A stretch of 64,000 nt of DNA, taken from Closterium sp. Naga37s-1. Taxonomy: Eukaryota > Streptophyta > Zygnematophyceae > Desmidiales > Closteriaceae. The stretch is from positions 2,393,501-2,457,500 of the forward strand of contig CANJKZ010000820.1 of the NCBI GenBank assembly GCA_947471745.1, read 5' to 3'. The notes under the pieces are model-generated. The model worked only from the letters and a program-made list of their open reading frames with translations. It ran no database searches and had not been told where the DNA came from. Numbering within the stretch: position 1 is the stretch's first letter; every line of letters starts with the position of its first letter. Positions 24,571-34,903 of this stretch are shown one piece after another. The translations under genes and the position numbers were made by a program.

Positions 24571-27500
24571 CCAGTAACCTCGACAGGCTCGACTGCGTCT
24601 ACCTGGGACACACCTGAAGGGGCAGGACCCTGAGGGGGGAGGGGGTCTACCGGGGGGGGACCTGGGACAAGGAAGAGCGGTGGCGGGGGGAGGGACGGAG
24701 TGCGGTAGGGGAAGAGGCGGTAGTAGGGGACCGACTCGTCAAACGTGACGTCCTGGGAGGACAAGACACGGCGAGAGGTGGGGTGGTAGAACTGCCACCC
24801 TGGCGCGTCAGGGGGGAAGCCAAGGAAGACGCAAGGAGCAGCACGAGGGGACAGCTTGTCCGCAGACAAGTCGCGGACAAACGCCCGAGATCCCCAGACA
24901 CGGAACGCAGACGCATCGCCAACCTTCCCCGTCCACAGCAAAGCTGGGGAGGTCTCCGGCATGGAGGCCCTGGGGTGAAGGTTGATCTGATGCGCCGCGT
25001 ACCGAACCGCAAACGGCCACAGAAAATGGGGGGCAGCCGCATGCATCATGGACGTACGGGCGACGTCCATGACCATGCCAATGCGGCGCTCAGCAATCCC
25101 ATTTTGCTGTGGAGAGTCCGGAAGCGTGAAGGTCTGGCGGATGCCTCGTGCACGACAGTAGGCTCGCAGAAGGCCAGAGGAGAACTCTCCACCTCTGTCA
25201 GAGTGCAGACGCTGAACAGGAAAGTCCGAGCCGAAGCTCTGCCTGAGCTGGAGACGAGCTGCGCGGATCCAGTCGATCAACACCTCAGTGACATCACCCT
25301 TGCTGCGCAAGGGGAAGACTGTGGTGTAACGCGAGTAGTCGTCAACCACCAGCAGGAAGTAGCGCTCGTGACCCTGTCCACGGACGCGGGCCGGGCCCCA
25401 CACGTCCATGTGAAGCGTCTGCAGCGGGGCCTCTGTCGGAGGAAACTGGGAGGAGTGAGGGGCAGCCCGCTGCCGCCCCTCGACACAGGGGACGCAGGTA
25501 GGGCCAGGCCCCGGAGGAAGGGGAGGGAGGGACCGGGGAAGACCAGAGACAAGGACACGGGAGGCCATGCTTCGGAGACGAAGCAGGGAGGGGTGACCAA
25601 GGCGGTGGTGCCAGAGGAGAGTCTCGTGAGACAGGAGGCGACACGAACAGGGGGCAGACTCAGGACCAGACCTGGACGCTGCAGCAAACACCTGACCCGA
25701 CGCAGCTACCTGACCAGACGCAGTGACTGGAGGAGACGCAGTGGTCAGGGTGTACAGGCTCGACCCCGGCCGACGGGTAAACGTGGCCAGGTGTCGGCCT
25801 GTCCGAGCGTCCGTGCAGTGGGTCACCCGCCGACTCGCAGGAGTGAACTGGTGAACCCCCGCATCCTGTAGGTCAGCACCACTCACCAAGTTCGTAGAGA
25901 ACGAGGGAAGGTAAAGACCAGACAGGGTGCCAGAGGGGGCCGCCGGACACGGGAGGACAGTGGAGAAGTGAGCAAGGACAGGACCCCCAGAGGGGTCTGC
26001 CAGAGAGACTGCAACTGGCCGGCTAAGCGGCGTGAGTGTGGTGCGGTCTCGAAAGAAGGAGCGAGAAGCCCCCGAGTCAAGGGTGAAGGTGTGGGAGGCC
26101 GAAGCCGACGCAGAACCTGAGAGAGCAGACTCACCAGCACCTGAGGGAGCAGACGCACCTAGAGCAGCAGCCTCGCTAGCACCTAGAGCAGCAGCCTCAC
26201 CAGTACCTAGAGCAGCAGTCTCAATGCCCGGGTCGGGCGGAAAACACCGGTAACAGTCACCCTCATCACTAATAGTCACAGTATACATGGCAGCAAGAAT
26301 AGCATCAAAGTCAAGGTCAAAGACAGCCACACCCGCCCTAGACAGCTCACCCCAGCGGGGGATCTCAGTGGCCTCAGGGAACTGGTGACGCCAAGAGTCC
26401 GTCAGGCGGCCAAAGCAGCGCTGGGTGGAGTGCGCACCCCCGCACTGCTCACCCGCGCGGTCGCCGGTGCGGAGGACGTAGGTGCACGGACCAGTACCCC
26501 CACCCCTCTGGCGTGCAGTGTACCACTCACGGAGCTGCTGAGGGGAGGGGATGTCACGAGTGCGCTGCTGGTGCTGCTGCTGCTGCTGGCGCTGACCACC
26601 ACCGGAGCCGACCCTCTGCGCAGCGCCACCCCGACCAGCTCCACCTCCTCCGCCGCCTCCTCCTCCACCGCCGCCACCTCCGCTCCCTCCGCCACTGCCG
26701 CTGCCGCCTCCGCCTCCACTGCCGCCACCGACACCTCCACCCCCGCCACCACCCCCACCGCCACCCCCACCTCCTCCACCGCCTCCACTGCCGCCTCCAC
26801 CGCCCCCGCTAGCTCCTCCAGCGCCCCTGCCCCCCTTGCCCTTGCCAGGGCGGCGTCTCCCGCTAGGGGTAGACGCCGCACCGACCGACTCAAGCCCAAC
26901 GAGGTCGGCCGCAGCAGCAGAGGCAACAGAGGGCAAAAGGGGGGAGGGGGAACACCCCTCAAAGATGGGGGTGCGAGGGTCACCACGAGAGGCTCCTACA
27001 GCTACTATGCTCTTCTCTGCTGCTAGGAGGGACTTCTCGAGGAGGTCAACGGTGAGAGTGGTGGGGCAAACTGAGAGGAAGTGGTCCCTGACCACGCGAA
27101 GGGAGTCAGGGAGCCGGGTGACTATGTAGTAGAGGGTGATGTACATGGGGGGGGGGTTCTTGGCGCAGAACTCAGCAGGAAGCGCAGCGCGGTAGCGAGT
27201 GTCACTAGTGCGTAGGTGCGTAATGAGGTCAGCGACTGTGGGAAAGGCAGCAAGGTCAGGGAAGAGGTACGGTAGCATGAGGCGACTCAGTGCAGCAGTG
27301 GCAGGGGAGGAGTAGCGTGCAACTACAGCGTCGTACAAGGTCTGAGCACTCTTGTACTGGCTAAAGTGCGCACGCTCAGAGGTAGGCAGGTGGCGACGCA
27401 CAGCAAGACGTGCAGCAGCATCGCGCGTGGCCCACTGGGAGCGAACAGTTGCGTCAGCATCAGTGGCGGGGGCAGGAGAGGCACCAGAAGTGAGGTCAAA

Positions 27501-27689
27501 GAGGGAGAGGCCGTTTGCCCTATCGCACTGTAAGAAAAGCTGCAGGTCATCTATCCAGACGTCAAAGTCAATGGCCCGACCCTCAGCGTCAAAAGCGAGG
27601 ACACTAGGGGTAGCCATGACAGCAGTAGACTAGCAGCGCAAACAGTGGGGTGAGGGCAGTGCTGTGAGAGAGGCGCTGCTCTTACCGGA

Positions 27690-28645
27690 CAGGGCGGCTC
27701 GGGCGGCTCGGCTGCAGGGCGGCTCGGCGACTCGGCTGCTGGGCGGCTCGGCTGCTGGGCGGCTCGGCGGCTGGGCGGCTCAGCGGCTCGGCTGCTGGGC
27801 GGCTCGGCGGCTCTGCTGCTGGGCGGCTCGGCTGCTGGGCGGCTCGGCGGCTCGGCTGCTGGGCGGCTCGGTGGCTCAGCTGCTGGGCGGCTAGGCTGCT
27901 GGGCGGCTCGGCGGGGCCGCTGAGAGGGCGGCGTCCGGGGCCGCTGGGAGGAGGCGGCGGGGCCGCTGAGAGGAGGCGGCGTGGCCGGAAAGGTAGGTGG
28001 CGGGGCCGCGTCAGGGGCCGCGTCAGGGGCCGCGGCAGGGGCCGCGTCAGGGGCCGCGGCAGGGGCCGCGTCAGGGGCCGCGGCAGGGGCCGCGTCAGGG
28101 CGCCGCCAGGGGCCGCGGCAGGGCCGCGTCAGGGCCGCGTCAGGGCCGCGGCAGAGCCGCGTCAGGGCCGCGTCAGGGGCCGCTTCAGGGCCGCGGCAGG
28201 GGCCGCAGCAGGCCGCGTCAGGGCCGCGTCAGGGGCCGCGGCAGGGCCGCGTCAGGGCCGCGGCAGGGGCCGCGTCAGGGCGCCGCGTCAGGGGCCACAT
28301 CAGGGCGCCGCCAGGGGCCGCGGCAGGGCCGCGTCAGGGCCGCGTCAGGGCCGCGGCAGAGCCGTGTCAGGGCCGCGTCAGGGGCCGCTTCAGGGCCGCG
28401 GCAGGGGCCGCGGCAGGCCGCGTCAGGGCCGCGTCAGGGGCCACGGCAGGGCCGCGTTAGGGCGCCGCCAGGGGCCGCGTCAGGCCGCGTCAGGGCCGCG
28501 TAAGGGCGCCACCAGGGGGCGCGTCAGGGGCCGCGATAGGGCGCCGGCAGGGGCCTCGTCAGGGCGCCGCCAGGGGCCTCGTCAGGGCGCCGCCAGGGGC
28601 CGCATAGGGGGCGCGTGGGAGGCGGTGTAGGGGCCGCGTAGGGGC
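27690..28645. repeat. GC-rich leader repeat of element C
   Basis: Two tandem arrays. One (about 27690-27930) is built on GGCGGCTCGGCTGCTG, and a longer one (about 28000-28645) is built on 12- to 24-bp units GTCAGGGGCCGCG/GCAGGGGCCGCG. They lie between LTR and gag of element C. Long open frames through them are repeat artefacts. Confidence 0.9.
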
Positions 28646-28771
28646 AGCGTAGGGGCCGCTAAAAAAAAAAATTAGGGCAGGGCGCAATGTGCGCGGGCAG
28701 CTAAAAAAAAAAAATTCTTATGGTGGGCCCTTAGGAAGGAACGGTCCCATGTAGGAACCCGCTCTATACCA

Positions 28772-28901
28772 TGTGAATCAAGAAAAACAGGAATGAAATG
28801 ACTAAGGGAAAGTTGGGTACAAATGCAAACCCTAGGAAAACTGTACCCCATATGTGCTACCCCACTATAGCCTACAGTAGCTATGTCATATAAATCTGAC
28901 A
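28772..28901 (-). repeat. 5' LTR of element C
   Basis: 130 bp, reading identical to the other LTR. It is followed on the minus strand by the primer-binding-like TGGTATAGAGC (28761-28771). Confidence 0.95.
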
Positions 28902-29159
28902 GACGCTTTGGGGTGACGCTTTCGGGAGCGTCACCCTGACCCGGGCATAAAAAAACTAAAACCCTTTCGGAATGGCATGTTACATTTGTCGGCCTCAACC
29001 CTAAACTCCTTGTCGCATTGTGTTTAGGGTTGAGGCCGACAAATTTGGCATGCCATTCCGAGAGGGTTTTAGTTTTTTTTTTTTTCCCGCGGACAGTTTT
29101 TCGTTTTGTCGTCACCCTCATTCCGTTGAGATATACCAAGCTGGTCAAGGTACAGTGCG

Positions 29160-29355
29160 CGAATGTCAGGAACCCGCGTGTGGGGTCCTGACACGCGTGT
29201 GTGGCCCCTCAGGCCTCGTGCGTGTGCCTCGCACTGTTGCGAGCGTGGCAGGGCCCACGATCGCAACAAGACAGGGGACATTACTGCCCTGTCCTTGCGT
29301 AGGACAGCGCACGTCAGTGCGCTGTACAGCACGACCGAAAATTCGGTCGTGCATG
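29160..29355. repeat. Cluster of short perfect hairpins
   Basis: Several palindromes follow one another. They are TGTCAGGA/TCCTGACA at 29164-29193, ACAGGG/CCCTGT near 29272-29303, ACAGCGCAC-GTCA-GTGCGCTGT near 29302-29324 and GCACGACCGA/TCGGTCGTGC with a 4-nt spacer near 29328-29353. No gene is seen. The block directly follows the foldback element and may be the remains of further hairpin-type insertions. Confidence 0.7.
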
Positions 29356-29494
29356 ATTACACACCTTAGGGATGCGAGTGGGTTTCGGGGGTGCCAAGGA
29401 ATCCCGAAGGGTGCTCGGGATTGACTCGAAAAATCAATGCGAAATAGTCAAAGTAGCAAAAACACTCGCCACTCACTCGAACGCAGGAGAAAAC

Positions 29495-29655
29495 ATAAAC
29501 TCTCATGAACTCTCATGAAAACTCACTAAAACACATGAGAAACAATGAGCGCACACGCAAACTCATGAACAATCGTGAACTCACGCGAACTTACCGAAAC
29601 TCACGAACTTTCATGCGCTTTCACGGAAACCCATGAACATTCATTAAATGCACTC
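29495..29655. repeat. Degenerate ACTCATGAA short-repeat block
   Basis: More than ten variants of (A)ACTCATGAA, ACTCTCATGAA and TTCATGCG recur at 10-20 bp spacing without strict periodicity. No coding content is supported. Confidence 0.55.
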
Positions 29656-30565
29656 ACACAAAAAAATGCACATAACTTATGAACCGCTAGGACGATTCAC
29701 AAACCGTAAACGCCCAAATGTCAAGCACACTCCACAAATTACAATCAAATAGAACCACTCACTTCCCTTTACCGTCGGCAAATAGGCGGTAGGTTGACGT
29801 GCAAACTGCGTTTTGCACTCAACAGAACTAGCGCAATGCCTGCGCTTTTTAACCAGCACATGGCTAAACACAGGGCCCCACCTTTTACGTATTGCCTTCG
29901 AGGCCTTTTGGTGTGAGGTACGTGAGCCGTTCGGAAACCTCGGCCGGTAGTGGTACTGTCAGAACTTTAAGGCTGACGTCTAAGAAGAGCTGACAGAGGG
30001 TGTAGAACGGGATGAAGGAGGAACACCCGTATATTTGTAATTAAGCGAAGCGCTCAGCAGCGGGAAGCTGTAACGGCAGAAGGGAAGAAGGGTGGGGTGT
30101 TCGGCGAGGGGATGGCAACTGGCGAAGTGAAAAGAGTGGCAACTCCACGTAGGGCGGCGGGCTGAACTGGTGGGAGGTGGGTTGGCAGGATCGGCAGCGA
30201 GATGACGTGGCGGGCTGGGCGAATGGGTGGTGTCTGGGGTGCATGTGTGGTGTGCTTGTTTTCTCTTGCAGACACCGAGTCCAGGAGGGAGCTGGAAGTC
30301 AGCAAGGCCAGCTGGAGGCAGGCAACAGTACTGGGTGGATGGCTAGCTAGGTAGCTCAGCAAAGCACCAATCGTTTGGCTAGGCGAGCTAGGGCTGTGTT
30401 GGGAAGCTTAAGGTGGGTTCCTGGGCCATGGGACTGCCACTGCATGTATGTTTTCGTGAATTACTGCAAATTACTTTCACACAAGCAGTGAGCTAATGAA
30501 GCCATAACACGCAGTCAGGATGAGTTAGGAAGGGTCAGAGCTTACATACATGCAGTCTACGATTT
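29656..30565. other. Intergenic, no gene recognised
   Basis: No gene, RNA or terminal repeat is supported. The right part may contain the 5' leader of the gypsy-like element H, but no LTR or primer-binding site could be recognised. Confidence 0.4.
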
Positions 30566-33455
30566 ATGCAATTACGATCGGGTCGAATGTTAGAAGGAGT
30601 GAAGTTAAGGCGTGAAGCGAGCCAGCAAATGGCGAGCGAGAAAGGAGAAAACCAGGCGGCGAATCAGTCGCTGGAGACTGGGAGAACGGAAGGGCGGAAT
30701 GGGCCCAGCGACGGAGTGAGTGGGCCGCAAGACGGCACTCGCGTGGAGCCAGGGGATGGCGGGAATAACGCATCCGGAGGAGCGGGAGAACGTCAGCGGA
30801 CTCAGCTGCCGACTCGTGAGCAGCAAGGGGGACCAAACGGATACCAGCGAAGTGCCTCGTGGCAGGGTACGGAGGAAGAGACGGTGGTTCAGCGCTGGAA
30901 ATATACCCAGCTACCGAAGATCGAGGTGCCGGAAAGGTGCTCAGGAGATGTCAGGCGCGGCCCGAGTTTAAAAAAGTATATCATGCAGCTGGAGAACCTG
31001 CAGGCGCGATGGGCGAAAGATCGACTGGATCCGGAGGAGTTCTTTCGCGGTCTGGCGAACACACTGTCGGGGGAAGCGGAGACGTATTATCGAATCTCCC
31101 GGAAGGAGCTGCTGGAGTGGTCCTCGGGAAGGGCACCGGGCGAGCGGGATCCAACCTCGCGGTTCCTGGCCATGCTGCGCGAGCAGTTTCCCTTGCAAAC
31201 GGCGGAGCGGGTGGTGGAGCTCCGAGGCTTCCGGCGAAGAGAGGGAGAGTCTCTCATGGCGTATTACGGGAGGCTCGTGGAGCTGGGGGAGGACATGAAC
31301 TGTACGGATCAGGGAAGACTGATCGGGAAGTTTGTAAATGGGCTAAGTCAGCCCCTGCAGCAAGATGTACAGGTGCGCGTGTTCGAGATGGGGCCGGAAG
31401 CGACGCTGAGGGAGGCTTATGAGATCGTGAAGCGCGTGGAGACGGGGCTGCGGCTGTATGAGGTGGAGCGCACGACAGAAAGGGGCCCGGAAAGGAGGCA
31501 GCGACATCGGCGTACCCGGAGCCAGAAGTGTTAACAGGAATGGAGTGTTGGCCCCGCCCTCGCTTGGGAAATGCCGACGACTTGGTCGGATGTACGGGAG
31601 TAGCAGCCGACCGTTCACAATGGGAGAGCTGCTCGACAGGCATTGTCGAGCTGCAGGGGACCGCTGTGGTGCTGCTGTCGACCAGGGAGCTCAACAGCTG
31701 CAACTGACTGGTCTGGGCGACGGGTGGGCCGTCGACCAGGAGGGGCAGTTCGACCGGGAGGCCTCCGTCGACCTGCAGCTCGACTGGGAGGTCTCCGTCG
31801 ACCTGCAGCTCGACCAGGGGGTCCTCGTCGACCTGTAGCTCGACCGGGAGCAGTCCGTCGATCTGCAGCTCGACCGGGAGCAGTCTGTCGACCTGCAGTT
31901 CGACCGGGAGGTCGACGGAGCAGTCCGTCGACCTGACAAGTGAGCAGCGGTCGACGAGGGGAGCTCGGCGACAACCGCTGACGGTTCTAGTCGACGGAAG
32001 GGGTCCGTCGACCAGGGGGTAGCTCGACGGGAGTTGTGGTCGACCAGAGGCACCTGGTGGTCGACCAAAGGGACCTGGTGGTCGACCAGAAGCAGTGGTG
32101 GTCGACCGGAAGCACCTGGTGGTCGACTGGGTCGACCGGGTAACCTGCTCGACGAGTTCTGCGGAGGCACGCGAACGTCGTCGAGGTTGCGATGGCGCAG
32201 GCGACTGCGGGTCGGTATCCCGGAGTCGATGTGGCTCGTCAGGCGCAGACAACAGCCGACGGATGCCCAACGAATCAAGTCAGGCCAATCGTCTGCGCGC
32301 ACCTATGAGCGTGCGCACTGCTGTGTTCTACGGGGCAACGCTGGACAGCCGCTCTGTTGCAGCGTTGGCACGCCGTTGGCCTGCTCTGTTGGCAGGTCGC
32401 CCTTCTAAAGTGCTGGCACGGCTCCTCTACGCAACGCTGGCAGGCGGTCGACCGAGTTGTGCTGGCGGTCGACCAGGCTAGATGCAGGGTTGCTAGGTGC
32501 CTAATGTAGTCATTCTGTCATTGCTTGTTCAATCATTCTGTAATTCCAACTTTGCTAGTGGAAACTCTTGCTTATTACTCCCGTGAATGCGCAAGCACTA
32601 ACGAACTAAGCAAAGCTACGATCACCTCTAGTAGTTCGTGCCAACCCCGTAGTCTAGCTCACTACCGTTGTAGAGTGGATCTCTGCAAGAAGAACGAGGC
32701 AGAGAGGAGCCGCGGCGCTGTCACAACTGTGGGTTACCAGGGCATCTGCGGCGGGACTGTCGGAATCCGGCAGCGTGTTCGCTGTGCGGGAGTCGCGATC
32801 ACATGCGGAGGGACTGCCCTGGGGCGCCAATCTGCGCTCGATGCGGAAGGAAAGGACACCGTGAGGCGGACTGCTACACATGACGAGAGAACAACGGGGG
32901 GTGGACAGCGGAGAGGATCGGCAAGCCACCATGGCACGCTTGCGGGCCCAGCTGGCGGAATTGGAGGCGACCGAGCAGAAGCAGCCAGCCATGGTGGCAC
33001 AGGAAGAGGAGGAGGCGGATGAGCCGGAATTCATGCTCATGGCGCAGCCAGCTCGCGATCGAGAGGAGCTGGGCTTGCGGAGGGCTTCACGACGGCTAGT
33101 GTTCCCAGAGGATGTGCGGCGGGAAGACGGGCCTAGAAGGCGGGCGAGCGAGAGCGCGGAAGTACAAGGGGCAGCGCATCGGCATCCGCGGGAGCGAATG
33201 ACATGCCAAGCTACAGTCTTAACGATAGCAGCAGGCGCGATCACGATCGGAGGCTTTACAGCGCAGCGGGCAATAGTGGACACGGGGGCCGCGCACGTGC
33301 TCATCGGCAAGCGCCTGGCGGAAAAGCTGCAGTTGTACAAGCCGGGGCGCCTGATTGCGGAAGGCTACCTGCTGATGACCGCGGACGGAGGGGAGGCGAT
33401 ACGGTTGAGAGACAAGGGGTATGGAGGACTGGGCAGGAAAAAGGGGGAATCTGAC
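30566..33455 (+). mobile_element. Ty3/gypsy-like element H fragment (broken)
   Basis: Parts of a gypsy-type retroelement. A gag (about 30566-31523, MQLRSGR start, with FLAMLREQFP and MAYYGRLVELGEDM typical of the Retrotrans_gag family) comes first. Then come three consecutive CCHC zinc knuckles of the CX2CX4HX4C type (about 32717-32870), and a retropepsin-like domain with VDTGAAHVLIG (about 33200-33420). Reverse transcriptase and integrase are not in the window, and LTRs were not recognised. A solo LTR of the G family is inserted between gag and the knuckles. The coding sequence is broken at least once besides that insertion. It is bounded on the right by element I. Confidence 0.7.
31529..32687 (+). 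mobile_element. Solo LTR of the G family
   Basis: 1159-bp LTR starting TGTTAACAGG and ending GGATCTCTGCA, flanked by AGAAG on both sides (31524-31528 and 32688-32692). It aligns at its ends and through CCCTCGCTTGGG with the 3' LTR of element G (9480-10459). Like that LTR it has a block (about 31640-32140) dense in GTCGAC and CTCGACC. No internal element sequence remains, as expected after recombination between two LTRs. It splits the gag region of element H. Confidence 0.85.
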
Positions 33456-34903
33456 GGTCAGAATGTTGTATTTGTCTAGCCTGCAGTGGGGTACTCTATA
33501 GCGAGTACAGCCCAATCTAGGGTTTCCTATATGTACTCAACTGCTTGCTAGTGAAAACCGCTCCTTTCTTCATTCTTTCTTTCTACTACTACTTCTGACA
33601 TGCTATCAGAGCAGGTCGATCCCCTTGGGTCGATCCTCTGGGTGGGCCCACCACCTCACTGCTTCCGCTGCTACTGCTACTCTGTGTGTTGCACGCCCCG
33701 TGGCGTGCGACGGATTTTTCATCCCGCCGCGCGCTCGGAGCGTGCGGCGGTTTTCTGCCCGCCGTGCGCCCCAAGGCGCGCGGCGGTTTTCTGCCCGCCG
33801 TGCGCCCCGAGGCGCGCGGCGGCTTTCTGCCCCGTCACTCCGCGCGTCGCTCCCGGGAGGCGCTGCGACGGGCGACGGGGACCCGCGCGTCGCCCCCCGT
33901 CGCCCGTCGCGGCCTGCGCGACCTGCGTAGGGCCCGCGCGCGGCCCGTCCAGCCTGCGCGCGGCCCGTACGGGCTGCGCCAGGCCCGCGCGCGGCCCGTA
34001 CGGGCAGCGCCAGGCCCGCGCGCGGCCCGTACGGACTGCGCCAGGCCAGGGCGCGCCTCGGGCCGCCCGCACGCGGTTCGTACGGGCTGCGCCAGGCCCG
34101 TGGGCGCCCTGTTTTCTCTGCCCCTGCGCTGCCCGCTGTCCCCCGTGCTTCTGACGGCGCCCCACCCCTGCTGCTGCCCGTTCTCCTGAATTAGGGTTTG
34201 GGGGTGGGGGGTATGGGGGTGCAGTTTCTGTGCGTCGTCCCCTGCTCCTCCTCCTCCTCCGTCTCCCAGTGCTGCAGCTGCCGCTGAGGGGGGTGGGTGT
34301 GTGGGAGCCGAAGGAGTGGTACTAGGGGGGTGACGTGCAAGTGGAGTTAGGAGTGAAGCAGTGGGTGTGTGGGGGGTGTGTGGGACAGTTGGAGGAGGTT
34401 GAGCGGAGGCTGCTGTCTTGTCGTCCGCAGCACCTGTAGTCCGGGGCGCACTGTCCTGGTAGCCCAGAGAGTCTGCTGCGCCTGTCGCCCGAGGGTCCGT
34501 TGCTCCTGTAGCTCGTCGTAGCCCGTGAGCCAGTTACTCCAGTAGTCCGGGGCGCACTGTCCCGGTAGCCACTGTGCCAGCAGCTCCTGTTGCCCGTGTG
34601 TCTGCAGCTTCAGCCGCCGTCTCTCATCTTCTCTCCTCTCACAATCCCTCCTCCTCCTCACTTGCCCGCTGTGATTACCTCTAGCTTTGCTTCTTATTGT
34701 GAACTCCTGCTATACCTGCTCACTGTGCTGATTATACCCCACTTTGGCTATGGGGGTGTGTCAGAATGTTGTATTTGTCTAGCCTGCAGTGGGGTACTCT
34801 ATAGCGAGTACAGCCCAATCTAGGGTTTCCTATATGTACTCAACTGCTTGCTAGTGAAAACCGCTCCTTTCTTCATTCTTTCATTCTACTACTACTTCTG
34901 ACA
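33452..34903 (+). mobile_element. Non-autonomous short-LTR element I
   Basis: Two LTRs of about 145 bp (33452-33600 and 34759-34903) differ at about one internal site, so the element is young. The primer-binding-like site TGCTATCAGAGC follows the left LTR, and TTTGGCTATGGGGGTG precedes the right one. The 1.16-kb interior has no gag or pol. It holds a GC-rich array (about 33740-34110) with CGCGCGGCCCGTACGG and CGCCCCGAGGCGCGCGGC units, and a 3' part that also occurs in element J. It fits a TRIM/LARD-like derivative mobilised by the copia clade of this window. No target duplication was recognised. Confidence 0.8.

Larger units (their letters stand above)
21335..28901 (-). mobile_element. Ty1/copia element C, looks whole
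   Basis: Complete-looking short-LTR copia element of 7567 bp on the minus strand. It has 130-bp LTRs at both ends and the target duplication GACGC (21330-21334 and 28902-28906). The two LTRs read as identical, so insertion was very recent. One uninterrupted gag-pol frame (27617 down to 21672, 1981 residues, MATPSVLAFD start) holds gag, a long glycine-rich tract, an atypical Cys/His motif, protease (LDSGAS), GAG-pre-integrase (HHRLGHPS), integrase, a Gly-Gly-Ala-Glu-Pro repeat spacer, reverse transcriptase (YVDD) and RNase H. The leader on its 5' side is a GC-rich tandem repeat. It inserted into the foldback element. It is closely similar to D and E. Confidence 0.95.
21285..29135. mobile_element. 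Foldback/MITE-like element split by copia C
   Basis: Left terminal repeat TCTCAACGGAAT-C-GAGGGTGACG (21289-21311) matches the inverted right terminal repeat at 29110-29131 with a one-base indel. Between element C and the right end lies a second inverted repeat with arms about 28953-29006 and 29022-29075 around a 15-nt loop, both arms running through AACTAAAACCC, GGAATGGCAT and TTGTCGGCCTCAACCCTAAA. Without C the unit would be about 280 bp and almost entirely self-complementary. No transposase is present, so it is non-autonomous. A TA dinucleotide lies close to both ends, but the exact target duplication is unclear. Confidence 0.7.

Noticed and set aside
27981-28630. Open frames in GGGGCCGCGTCA repeats
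   Set aside because: Repeat-driven frames in the leader of element C, present in several frames at once.
28995-29035. Telomere-like CCCTAAA/TTTAGGG at the foldback apex
   Set aside because: Only a single unit on each arm, part of the inverted repeat; not a telomere array.
29495-29655. Possible satellite array of ACTCATGAA
   Set aside because: No stable period or long unit; kept only as a low-confidence short-repeat block.
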